The translations under genes were made by a program, and so were the position numbers. Positions 40,532 through 48,915 of a DNA stretch of 50,748 nt are shown piece after piece. Origin of the DNA: Kandleria vitulina DSM 20405 (GTDB taxonomy: Bacteria > Bacillota_I > Bacilli_A > Erysipelotrichales > Coprobacillaceae); NCBI RefSeq assembly GCF_000702065.1, contig NZ_JNKN01000013.1:1-50748 (forward strand). The letters run 5' to 3'. The stretch's first letter is position 1, and each line of letters begins with the position of its first letter. Below the pieces are notes generated by a model. The model worked only from the letters and a program-made list of their open reading frames with translations, ran no database searches and was not told the origin of the DNA.

Positions 40532-41299
40532 TTACCTCTTATTCTTAGAAATATCTTCTTCAAAATACTTCTTAGAAATCTTACTCATAGTCCCATCACG
40601 ATCCATCTTCATAATAATGCGACTTACTTTATTGTTAAGAGAAGTCTGATCCAATCTCATCAAGAAAGAGAAATCATAGATAAGACTTGTCATTAATGCA
40701 ATCTTCACATCACTTTGAGGATGTCTTCTCTTATAATCATTATATGTCATAAGGTCAGTAACACTGGCCACAACTTTCTTATTAGAAACAAGATTAAGTG
40801 CTTCTTCACTATTTTCAACAGGTGTCATAAGTCCCCCATTGAAGTGATCTAGATATTCCCAATAAGTACCTTTCACACCACTTGTCTTCCTATTTCTAAT
40901 ATCCTGGAAAAGCTTGATATTGTTTTCCCCTTTGTTTGTGACAATGACCCCATAATCACATTTATACATTGTCGAATAAAGATATCTGACTTCCTTATCC
41001 GTCTCGCGATCAGGTTCCACCTGATTTGCGAGCATGTCTATTTTCTTATTGTCTAAATCTTTTAACAACTGATCCGCTGTCTTTGTCACAAACTCCACCT
41101 TATAGCCAAGTCTTGACGCAATCTCTTTGGCGATATCCACGTCGTATCCGACGTACTTATTGCCATCACTGTAAGAGAAAGGACGATAGTCCTTCTCGAT
41201 ACCGATTCTTATAATCCCACTTGTCTTCTTTCCTGAATGACATCCGCAAAGCAATGCGCAGGCAAGGAAGGCAGTGAGTATTTTTTTGATTGTATTCAT
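40532..41299 (-). CDS. Orphan family-3 solute-binding lipoprotein
   Basis: This 255-residue lipoprotein has the signal MNTIKKILTAFLACALLCGC (Cys20) and a bacterial extracellular solute-binding family 3 domain: IIRIGIEKDYRPFSYSDGNK, YVGYDVDIAKEIASRLGYK, LDNKKIDMLANQVEPDRET and KISKKYFEEDIS. Family 3 normally binds polar amino acids for ABC importers, but no permease or ATPase gene is near; both neighbours are polysaccharide genes (flippase and polymerase). ATG 41299 follows GTAGGAGGG; a longer start would overlap the polymerase gene and lose the signal peptide position. It is the second orphan binding lipoprotein in this locus. Confidence 0.82.
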   Translation of the reverse strand: MNTIKKILTAFLACALLCGCHSGKKTSGIIRIGIEKDYRPFSYSDGNKYVGYDVDIAKEIASRLGYKVEFVTKTADQLLKDLDNKKIDMLANQVEPDRETDKEVRYLYSTMYKCDYGVIVTNKGENNIKLFQDIRNRKTSGVKGTYWEYLDHFNGGLMTPVENSEEALNLVSNKKVVASVTDLMTYNDYKRRHPQSDVKIALMTSLIYDFSFLMRLDQTSLNNKVSRIIMKMDRDGTMSKISKKYFEEDISKNKR

Positions 41300-41309
41300 G
41301 TTTGCCCTC

Positions 41310-43010
41310 CTACAAGTAGATATTATGTTCAACAGGATCCAATACTTTTAAGTTACCTGTCTCATAATAGATATAAGTCATATACGTATCAGGAATCATT
41401 TTTGAAACATCAAGGGATGCCTCAAATCCACTATATTTATAGGACTGTGGATTCTGAATACGTTTCTGATAGTAATCATTGACATCATCACGCTTAGATA
41501 ATGTCGTATCCATCTTATAATAAAGATTAGATTTCTTTGCACGAAGAACAACGGTCATCTTCGTCTTAGGAGTACTTCCATGACGATCAAGGACATACCA
41601 TCCTTTACAATAAAGCATGCCATCCTTGACATAATACTCTTCCATCCCAAAGCTATGTTTAAGATTGATTGTATATTCATCAGGATGAATAATCATCACA
41701 TTGCGATTCATGCGATGATATTCAATTGTAGATACCACCATCATAATGACAACACATCCTAACACAATACAGCTGCCAATCTTTTGAGCACCCTTAAGCA
41801 AAGGTTTGCCTCTAAATGCTCTTAAAGATGACAACGTAAAGACAAGTACCAATGACGCATTGCTCATTAATCCTGAAGTAATGCACGACAACATGAGAAT
41901 CATAAACATCACAAAGATCTCATGATGCTTTTCTCTCTTATAAAAAGCAATCAGACCAGCACTAATTAAAATAAGCATCAAAATAGAAATGATAATTCCT
42001 CTTTCTACAATAAGCTGCATATAGCCACTATCAATGAAGTTAGAACCAAACACTTCTGAAACATTATAATGAAGTGCATCATAGCCATATGTCTTCATAT
42101 GATTACCAAAAAGATGAATACCATTATTGACAATATTTCCATAGACAAAAGACAATCTTCTAGAAAGAATATCATTCAATCTAAAGAAGATACCACCAAG
42201 TCTATAACATAATGTCATAAGCAATGTTCCTACCGGAACCAAGGCAAAAAGAAAGACAAATGCTTTCTCACCCCATAATAGTATTGGTCTTACCCATTCC
42301 ATAAATGGTGTCTTCTTTATTACAACTAAAACAAGAAGTAACTGTACCATCAAGAAGTATGTACGGGTATCCGTAATAAAATAAGTAGCTAAACTTGCCA
42401 TCTCTATAATCATAAGATCTTTCCAAGAAAGATCCATCTTCTTGATATAGACATAATACAAAGAGGCAAATCCAACAATTGAAGATACTGTTGCAGAATA
42501 GCCAAAGCCAACCGCAAAACGTGTTACTCCACTATCCGCATCTCTAAAAGTAAGATAATTATCAATCAGTCCAAAAGAACTTAATAGTGGTATAAATAAT
42601 CCAACACCTAAAAGAATACCAGCTGTAACACCCGCAACATGCTTTAAAGGATAGCGTGATAAGACTATAGCCAATAGAACCATCATCACAAACTGATAGC
42701 CACCAGTAACCTTATAGTTAATAAGACTCGCCATCACTAAAGCAATAAGCAGTACTGAAAAAATAATATCCTGTATGCTAAATTGTTTCTCTTTTCTTTC
42801 TTTATAGAAATCATAGAGAAGATAAAGAGATTCAATAATAAAGAAGGCAAAACATGCCAAACGATTAATCTTTAATATCACGGGCATAAAGCCAAAACGA
42901 TTAACCAAGGATGTTCCATTAATAAGCAATGTCAAATAATAAAAGCCATAGATTCCTAAAACAAGCTTCTCCTGTTCTAGGAATCTTTCTACCATATTCT
43001 TCTCTCTCAT
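41310..43010 (-). CDS. Wzy-like polysaccharide polymerase / O-antigen ligase-like protein
   Basis: This 566-residue protein has about 12 membrane helices in the first 440 residues and a C-terminal outer domain of about 120 residues (YHRMNRNVMIIHPDEYTINL to LKVLDPVEHNIYL) not found in typical Wzy. The large loop FRLNDILSRRLSFVYGNIVN and HYNVSEVFGSNFIDSGYMQL around residues 275-330 matches the outer loop of Wzy/WaaL polymerases, and ITDTRTYFLMVQLLLVL is similar to their RTxxL segment. Start 43010 has GAGG seven bases upstream and overlaps the Galf transferase stop; ATG 42995 is an alternative. Polymerisation of the lipid-linked repeat is the likely role. Confidence 0.82.
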   Translation of the reverse strand: MREKNMVERFLEQEKLVLGIYGFYYLTLLINGTSLVNRFGFMPVILKINRLACFAFFIIESLYLLYDFYKERKEKQFSIQDIIFSVLLIALVMASLINYKVTGGYQFVMMVLLAIVLSRYPLKHVAGVTAGILLGVGLFIPLLSSFGLIDNYLTFRDADSGVTRFAVGFGYSATVSSIVGFASLYYVYIKKMDLSWKDLMIIEMASLATYFITDTRTYFLMVQLLLVLVVIKKTPFMEWVRPILLWGEKAFVFLFALVPVGTLLMTLCYRLGGIFFRLNDILSRRLSFVYGNIVNNGIHLFGNHMKTYGYDALHYNVSEVFGSNFIDSGYMQLIVERGIIISILMLILISAGLIAFYKREKHHEIFVMFMILMLSCITSGLMSNASLVLVFTLSSLRAFRGKPLLKGAQKIGSCIVLGCVVIMMVVSTIEYHRMNRNVMIIHPDEYTINLKHSFGMEEYYVKDGMLYCKGWYVLDRHGSTPKTKMTVVLRAKKSNLYYKMDTTLSKRDDVNDYYQKRIQNPQSYKYSGFEASLDVSKMIPDTYMTYIYYETGNLKVLDPVEHNIYL

Positions 43011-44083
43011 AGGCAGGCCTCGATGGCTTTTTTAGTAAAGTAGCCTTCTCTTAATTTTTGTGAAAGCATCTTTGTGCTATCAAGCATTGACTGATACTCT
43101 TCATCAGACAATGAAGATAAAGTATCATGAATATCTTTCACATCATCAACGACAATACCACAATGATGCTTCAACACAAAGTCAGCTAAAGCTGCCTGTT
43201 TCCATATCACTACCGGTATACCGCTAGATAGATAGAACGATGTTTTATGAGGATTATTGATCTTCAAGTATTCTCCAAATACACCAGTACATGTCTTAGA
43301 TGTCAAGCCATCCCATACAAGACCAAAGCTTCCCTTAACAGCGTAAGGCAATGCTTCTGGTTCAAATGAACCATGATAGCGAATAAGATCTGTTTCATTG
43401 CCAGTGTAATTGATGCCATAAAGATTGAAAGACTGATTATCTGGAAGATCATAGACATATCCTGCTTTTTCTTTAATAAGATTAGCCGCAATAATGATAG
43501 GCTGATCTTTTCTTAAATGTTTTCTGACTTCATCATAATGGAAATCATCTACAAGATAATCAAAGATTTCTAGATCTACCATATGATCATCATCAATATC
43601 GATAAGCTCCTTAAGTGTCTCTCTCATATGACTATTATGAACAATCACCTTATGAGCAATCTTTAAGATATCTGTTTCTTCTCTTTGAATTCTAAAACGT
43701 TTCTTGCGATCCGCATTCTCTCTCTTCATTGCTCTAAAGAGTTCAATATCATGAATAAGAAGATTGATCTTAACACCTTTCTTTTGTGCTTTCTTAAAGA
43801 CACCTGCTAAAAGTAAAGAGTGTTCGACAATCGGGAACTGGATAAAGAGATCATCTCCTTTATTTAATGAAGAAAGAGCATCTTCCCAGTTCTTCTTAAT
43901 AATGAAATGACATTTCAATTTATTAAATACATTCAGATTCTTGCGATCTTCAACACTCGTAGTGACAAGCAGTCTCTTGATGCCAAAACGTTCACAGAAT
44001 GCTTCAAAGTCATCTCTAGCCTTATAGCCAGCTGTTCTTGCAAGATCTTCTCCCTGTTTTGTTTCTTTTACATAATATTTCAT
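43007..44083 (-). CDS. Galactofuranosyltransferase-like glycosyltransferase (copy A)
   Basis: This 358-residue GT-B glycosyltransferase resembles beta-1,6-galactofuranosyltransferase-type proteins: MKYYVKETKQGEDLARTAGY at the start, DLFIQFPIVEHSLLLAGVFK, INLLIHDIELFR, and in the second lobe INNPHKTSFYLSSGIPVVIW and AALADFVLKHHCGIVVDD. The start at 44083 has AAGGAGATCGGT just upstream; the ATG 51 bases earlier is read from the tail of the neighbour. It shares most motifs with the adjacent 44094-45164 gene, so the two are a tandem duplication. Glf nearby supplies UDP-Galf. Confidence 0.8.
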   Translation of the reverse strand: MKYYVKETKQGEDLARTAGYKARDDFEAFCERFGIKRLLVTTSVEDRKNLNVFNKLKCHFIIKKNWEDALSSLNKGDDLFIQFPIVEHSLLLAGVFKKAQKKGVKINLLIHDIELFRAMKRENADRKKRFRIQREETDILKIAHKVIVHNSHMRETLKELIDIDDDHMVDLEIFDYLVDDFHYDEVRKHLRKDQPIIIAANLIKEKAGYVYDLPDNQSFNLYGINYTGNETDLIRYHGSFEPEALPYAVKGSFGLVWDGLTSKTCTGVFGEYLKINNPHKTSFYLSSGIPVVIWKQAALADFVLKHHCGIVVDDVKDIHDTLSSLSDEEYQSMLDSTKMLSQKLREGYFTKKAIEACL

Positions 44084-44093
44084 ACCGATCTCC

Positions 44094-45164
44094 TTAAAGA
44101 CATGCCTGAATTGCTTTTCTTGTATAATATCCATTTGTCAGTTTCTGACTCATTTCTTTGGTATGAAGAAGAATATCCTGATAATCTTCTTCACTCATTT
44201 GATCTACAACAGACTTGATATCATCCAATGAATCTACGACAATACCACAATGATGCGCCTTTACAAAATCTGCTAAAGCCGCATGGGACCAGATGACAAC
44301 TGGAAGTCCAACTGATAAGTAGAACGATGTCTTATGGGGATTATTAATACGTAAATAATCACCATAAGTACCTGTACAAGTATCCTTGCTTTCACCATCC
44401 CATACAAGACCATAGCCACCTTCAATTGCATAAGGCAAATCATTTGGTGGGAATGAACCAAAGTATGAAATCATATCATTGGTTTTTCCTTCATATTCAA
44501 TACCATAAAGATGGAAAGGATAATTTTCAGGTAAATCATAAGCATAGGCTGCTTTTCTTTTTCTTAGATTACCAGCAATAATGACAGCACCATCTTTACT
44601 GTATTTCTTCTGATTATCTTCTACATTAAAATCACTTAATAGATAATCAAAGATTTCAAGTACAACTAATTTATTTACATCTACAAGATCACTCATATAA
44701 TCTTTCATCTTTTCATTATGAACAATGATATGATCTGCGTAATCTAAAATAGAATATTCTTCAAACTTTAATCTTTTTCTTTCTTTTAAAGATACATCTT
44801 CTCTCTTTGACCATCTCAGCATTTCTAAATCATGAACAAGAAGAACGATCTTTACCTGTCTTTTCTTTAATGACTTAAAGACTTTATATAAAAATAATGA
44901 ATGATCTACGATTGGGAACTGTACAAATAATGTATCTCCATCATGAAGAGCACTTAATCTCTTTGCCCAGTTTACTTTAATTTTATGATGAGCCATCAGC
45001 TTAGTGAAGGCATTCCCTTTTTCTCGATCTTCTATTACACTTTGAATTGGAAAAGGCTTAATGCCCATATCTTCAAAGATGCTTTCTACATCATCTCTAG
45101 CCTTAAAGCCAGCAGTACGTGAAAGGTCATCTCCATACTTGATTTCTTTAATATAATAATTCAT
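44094..45164 (-). CDS. Galactofuranosyltransferase-like glycosyltransferase (copy B)
   Basis: This 356-residue paralogue of copy A starts MNYYIKEIKYGDDLSRTAGF. It has DTLFVQFPIVDHSLFLYKVF, IVLLVHDLEMLRWSKRED, RINNPHKTSFYLSVGLPVVI and AALADFVKAHHCGIVVDS. The close block-by-block match points to tandem duplication followed by divergence, perhaps for alternating linkages or acceptors. It lies between a LicD gene and copy A, 10 bases from the latter. Confidence 0.8.
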   Translation of the reverse strand: MNYYIKEIKYGDDLSRTAGFKARDDVESIFEDMGIKPFPIQSVIEDREKGNAFTKLMAHHKIKVNWAKRLSALHDGDTLFVQFPIVDHSLFLYKVFKSLKKRQVKIVLLVHDLEMLRWSKREDVSLKERKRLKFEEYSILDYADHIIVHNEKMKDYMSDLVDVNKLVVLEIFDYLLSDFNVEDNQKKYSKDGAVIIAGNLRKRKAAYAYDLPENYPFHLYGIEYEGKTNDMISYFGSFPPNDLPYAIEGGYGLVWDGESKDTCTGTYGDYLRINNPHKTSFYLSVGLPVVIWSHAALADFVKAHHCGIVVDSLDDIKSVVDQMSEEDYQDILLHTKEMSQKLTNGYYTRKAIQACL

Positions 45165-45970
45165 TATTCATCCTCCAGTGTCACATGCATTTCATGTGTC
45201 TGTCTTTTTTCAATTGGTGGTAATTCCATGTAGTTACCATAGATTCCCGTAAGATATTCATCCCAACAGCTCATTGCCTTAAATGTATATCCTTCAAATA
45301 AGACATCATCACTCTTCAGGAATTTCTCTTTATCCATGGCTTCCCCTTTACCATATAATCCCCAAGTTACTACACCTGCTTTATTAGCTTTATCAAAAGG
45401 AACCTTGTATGCTTGTTCTAATATCTTCTTATTACATTTATCAATCCCATAGATTTTCGCAAAAGGAATCACAAAACGTTTTAACATTCTCTTTAATCTT
45501 GTCTTTCCTTCATTGGGATTAGCCCAGTTAAGCTTTAATAGTTTTCTATAGAAATTAGTCTTCTTGTAGATCTTTTCAATCTCTTCTTCCTTATCAGGAA
45601 GGCCATCCACAGGTAAAATATCAACCCATAATGAAGAGGAAGCATCCTCTTGCATATACTTCTCTTTCACTTTAGTACGTGTATCAATAAGTTTCATAAA
45701 TGGATATGAATCAGTACCATTTTCATAACAGACAAGTTTTAAATGTTTTGAGAATTCATCTTCAAGATGAATAAGCTTCATATAATCAGGACGAGGCATA
45801 CAAACATCAATATCATCATCCCAAGGAATAAATCCCTTATGTCTGATTGCCCCAAGAAGACTTCCTCCCGCAAGATAAAGTCTTAATCCGTGTGCATCGC
45901 ACACCTTCTGCAATTCTAAAAGAATATCTAATTCAGTCTTTTTTATTTCATCTAAGTTTAATTTTCTCAT
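45164..45970 (-). CDS. LicD family phosphotransferase (third copy)
   Basis: This 268-residue LicD protein starts MRKLNLDEIKKTELDILLEL, a common LicD beginning, at ATG 45970; an ATG 18 bases earlier overlaps the GT2 gene and lacks a good ribosome site. Core motif: LYLAGGSLLGAIRHKGFIPW with DDDIDVCMPRPDYMKL, then LWVDILPVDGLPDKEE. It overlaps the next gene by one base at 45164. The third LicD implies several sites or kinds of phospho-decoration in this locus. Confidence 0.9.
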   Translation of the reverse strand: MRKLNLDEIKKTELDILLELQKVCDAHGLRLYLAGGSLLGAIRHKGFIPWDDDIDVCMPRPDYMKLIHLEDEFSKHLKLVCYENGTDSYPFMKLIDTRTKVKEKYMQEDASSSLWVDILPVDGLPDKEEEIEKIYKKTNFYRKLLKLNWANPNEGKTRLKRMLKRFVIPFAKIYGIDKCNKKILEQAYKVPFDKANKAGVVTWGLYGKGEAMDKEKFLKSDDVLFEGYTFKAMSCWDEYLTGIYGNYMELPPIEKRQTHEMHVTLEDE

Positions 45971-45971
45971 A

Positions 45972-46922
45972 TTACTTTTTTCTCGCATTCTGCTTTACTC
46001 TTAATACATAAATCAATCCTGCTAAGGAATGTAAATGGCATTTCATCAATAAGAAAGGTAAATAACGTGGCTTCAATGAAGTTTTCAAAGAAAGATCCTG
46101 ATAAGCTTCCTTAAAAATAGGAACATTAAGCACACGCTTCATATTTTCTACTTTTTCCTTATAGCTTGATTGATTCGATAAAGCATAATTCTCTCGTACC
46201 ATTATAACATTAAAATGCATCAAGACATATGATGAAAACGCCTTCCTGATAGACAAGGATGCATCATTGATCGCATTCTTGCTTTCATTCATTGCTTCAA
46301 TGTAGCCCTCTGTCTTTCTTCCATCATAGCTTCTCATAACTGAAGTATCATCTAGTGAATAATGATAGACATTACGTGAAGAAAAATAGATGCTTTTACA
46401 ATGAAGAACATAACGCAAAGTAAAATCTCCATCTTCAGCTACACGTAAATGCGACGCAAAACGCAATTGATATCTTTCAATGATATCTCTCCTCATAAGA
46501 AGACCCCATACAGCCATACATTTAGTAGGATTCTCTAACATCATGATTGTAGCACTTTCTATATCAGTATTATTTTCTTGCCACAATCCTAGATCGACAC
46601 GATGAGATCCAACTTCATAGCTCATGACAATCAGATCTTCATCTCTTTCCTCATAGCTGTTTAATACATAATCATCCGCATCCACAAAAGCAATCCATTC
46701 ACCTCTCGCATGATCCAATCCCATATTTCTCGCATTGGATACACCCTTTTCTGACTGAAAGACGCGAACCTTATCCAATGAATTTGCCAATTCGTAAGTC
46801 TGATCTGTAGATCCATTTTCTACAATGATAATTTCATAGTTTTCATGGTGTGAACGAATACTTTCCACACATCTCTTTAGACTCTTTTCTGCATTATAGG
46901 CAGGAATAATAAAAGATATCAT
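45972..46922 (-). CDS. Family 2 glycosyltransferase
   Basis: This 316-residue GT2 has MISFIIPAYNAEKSLKRCVE (1-20), IIIVENGSTDQTYELANSLD, NARNMGLDHARGEWIAFVDA and DADDYVLNSYEERDED (metal-binding DADD near residue 79). The C-terminal part is basic with a possible amphipathic end (LVLMKCHLHSLAGLIYVLRV region). It heads the unit running from here to about 35.2 kb, after a terminator-like hairpin that separates it from glf. Confidence 0.88.
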   Translation of the reverse strand: MISFIIPAYNAEKSLKRCVESIRSHHENYEIIIVENGSTDQTYELANSLDKVRVFQSEKGVSNARNMGLDHARGEWIAFVDADDYVLNSYEERDEDLIVMSYEVGSHRVDLGLWQENNTDIESATIMMLENPTKCMAVWGLLMRRDIIERYQLRFASHLRVAEDGDFTLRYVLHCKSIYFSSRNVYHYSLDDTSVMRSYDGRKTEGYIEAMNESKNAINDASLSIRKAFSSYVLMHFNVIMVRENYALSNQSSYKEKVENMKRVLNVPIFKEAYQDLSLKTSLKPRYLPFLLMKCHLHSLAGLIYVLRVKQNARKK

Positions 46923-46986
46923 GATAGGACCTCCTTATCTCACATATATTACTTGAAATATGTATGTATTTCAAGATTTACAAATA

Positions 46987-47012
46987 AAGGGAAATGAATA
47001 CACATTTCCCTT
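46987..47012. terminator. Hairpin after glf
   Basis: AAGGGAAATG / CATTTCCCTT with a six-base loop, directly after the glf stop. On the minus strand it is followed by TATTTG, a short T-rich tail, so termination may be partial. Confidence 0.7.
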
Positions 47013-47016
47013 ATTC

Positions 47017-48120
47017 CTAGTCTAATTCTTTTTTCACACAGTTAAGTGCAACTGCAATTGTATCATCCATATCGAAGTACTTGTACATACCAAGTCTACC
47101 ACCAAAGATGACATGTCCTTCTTCATCAGCCAATGCTTTATATTTAGCATAAAGACTATTGTTTTTCTCATTGTTCATAGCGTAGTAAGGTTCATCCCCT
47201 CTAGACCATGATGCAGGATATTCTCTAGTGATAACTGTACGTGGCTGTGTACCGTATTCAAAATGTTTATGTTCAATGATTCTTGTATAAGGTACTTCAT
47301 ATTCAGTGTAGTTTACAACCGCATTACCCTGATAGTTTTCTTCATCCAATACTTCAGTTTCAAAACGTAATGAACGATATTCCAATTCACCAAACTTGTA
47401 GTCGTAATACTGATCAATCATACCTGTATAGATAATCTTATCTGCAATGTTTTCTAATTCTTCACGATTTTCTAAGAAGTCTGTATTTAATCTGACTTCA
47501 ATGCCTTCTAGCATCTTTTCGATAATCTGTGTATATCCACCTTTAGGGATTCCCTGATAATCATCATTGAAGTAGTTGTTGTCGTAAGTTAATCTTACTG
47601 GAAGTCTCTTAATGATAAATGAAGGAAGTTCTGTACAAAGCTTACCCCATTGTTTTTGAGTATAGCCTTTAATTAATTTTTCATAAATATCTGTACCAAT
47701 TAAGCTGATTGCCTGTTCTTCAAGGTTCTTTGGTTCAGTGATGCCGGCTTCTTTCTTCTGTTCTTCAATCTTAGCCATAGCTTCTTTTGGTGTTCTGATT
47801 CCCCAAAGCTTGCTGAAGGTATTCATGTTGAATGGAAGATTGTAGACTTCATCCTTGTAGAATGCCACTGGGGAATTTGTATATCTATTGAATTCCGCAA
47901 ACTGCTGAATATAATCCCATACTTCCTTGTTGCTTGTATGGAAGATATGTGCACCATATTTATGAACATTGATGCCTTCTACATTTTCTGTATAGATGTT
48001 TCCTGCTACATGATCTCTTTTATCAATAACAAGAACCTTCTTGCCTCTCTTGTTTGCTTCATAAGCAAAGATGGAACCAAATAGACCTGTTCCTACTACC
48101 AAATAATCATACTGTGCCAT
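47017..48120 (-). CDS. glf: UDP-galactopyranose mutase
   Basis: Glf, 367 residues, is a flavoprotein that interconverts UDP-galactopyranose and UDP-galactofuranose in the cytoplasm. It has the N-terminal FAD-binding YDYLVVGTGLFGSIFAYEAN and KRGKKVLVIDKRDHVAGNIY, then KYGAHIFHTSNKEVWDYIQQ, GYTQKQWG with the conserved Trp region, and RVLTYDNNYFNDDYQGIPKG-like blocks typical of the family. The product, UDP-Galf, feeds the tandem galactofuranosyltransferase-like enzymes at 43007-45164. It lies 12 bases after the DUF4422 gene. Confidence 0.97.
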   Translation of the reverse strand: MAQYDYLVVGTGLFGSIFAYEANKRGKKVLVIDKRDHVAGNIYTENVEGINVHKYGAHIFHTSNKEVWDYIQQFAEFNRYTNSPVAFYKDEVYNLPFNMNTFSKLWGIRTPKEAMAKIEEQKKEAGITEPKNLEEQAISLIGTDIYEKLIKGYTQKQWGKLCTELPSFIIKRLPVRLTYDNNYFNDDYQGIPKGGYTQIIEKMLEGIEVRLNTDFLENREELENIADKIIYTGMIDQYYDYKFGELEYRSLRFETEVLDEENYQGNAVVNYTEYEVPYTRIIEHKHFEYGTQPRTVITREYPASWSRGDEPYYAMNNEKNNSLYAKYKALADEEGHVIFGGRLGMYKYFDMDDTIAVALNCVKKELD

Positions 48121-48132
48121 ATTATTTCTCCT

Positions 48133-48903
48133 TTAAAAACTTTCTCCGTATTTTTTATGAAAGAACTTTGCTTTCAAGAAATCAGTTCCTTTTTTGATCT
48201 TATTGATCTTTTCCATATAGACAAAAGGAACTTCCTTATAACTATATTGATTCTTTTCAATCCACACATCCAATAATAATTCCGAGATTCTTCCTGGGAA
48301 TCTTGCATGGAAGCTGTTGTATTCTTCATCTTGGAATGCATCATATAATTCAAAAAGAATATCAAAGAGCCATGTGCAATAAGCATCATACTTCTCTTTG
48401 CTCATGATGAACATATTAAATGCATGCATACCCTTTTCTTTCATATGATGATCAAATGACTGCAAGTACTGCGGATACTTTCTCGCAATAATCTTTCTTG
48501 TCTCATCCAATGGTTCTGGATAGAGCGTATGGACATAGTGATCATAGATTGTTTCAATATAATAGTTTCTTTTTTTTGTCACTAATATATCTGTATCTTT
48601 TAGATAGTCTTCAGCTTCTTTTTGTGTAAGTACACAATCAAATGGATCTTTTGTTTTCTTTTCTCCTCTAAAATGACGACGATAGTGTGCTAATCCCTTA
48701 TAAGATGCATCACAGTTTTTCCATCCCCAGTAGAGTCCAGTCAATTCACAGAAAGCATAATTGAGATAGGAAATATTGTCTCCTTCATCATCTCTTTGAA
48801 AACCGATGCTTTCTTTGCCACTAGCGCCTACATGAAGAGGAAGATACATCTCATCATTTGGCATTCTATAGCGCTTATGTGTCGCTACGAAAACCTTTAT
48901 CAT
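48133..48903 (-). CDS. DUF4422 glycosyltransferase-like protein
   Basis: This 256-residue DUF4422 protein is found in many capsule loci as a presumed glycosyltransferase. Motifs: IKVFVATHKRYRMPNDEMYL at the start, YLPLHVGASGKES, NISYLNYAFCELTGLYWGWK, YKGLAHYRRHF (about 69-79) and HAFNMFIMSKEKYDAYC. Lack of membrane helices and the polar composition suggest a cytosolic enzyme that works after the priming transferase encoded upstream. Confidence 0.85.
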   Translation of the reverse strand: MIKVFVATHKRYRMPNDEMYLPLHVGASGKESIGFQRDDEGDNISYLNYAFCELTGLYWGWKNCDASYKGLAHYRRHFRGEKKTKDPFDCVLTQKEAEDYLKDTDILVTKKRNYYIETIYDHYVHTLYPEPLDETRKIIARKYPQYLQSFDHHMKEKGMHAFNMFIMSKEKYDAYCTWLFDILFELYDAFQDEEYNSFHARFPGRISELLLDVWIEKNQYSYKEVPFVYMEKINKIKKGTDFLKAKFFHKKYGESF

Positions 48904-48915
48904 AAACAGCCCTCC

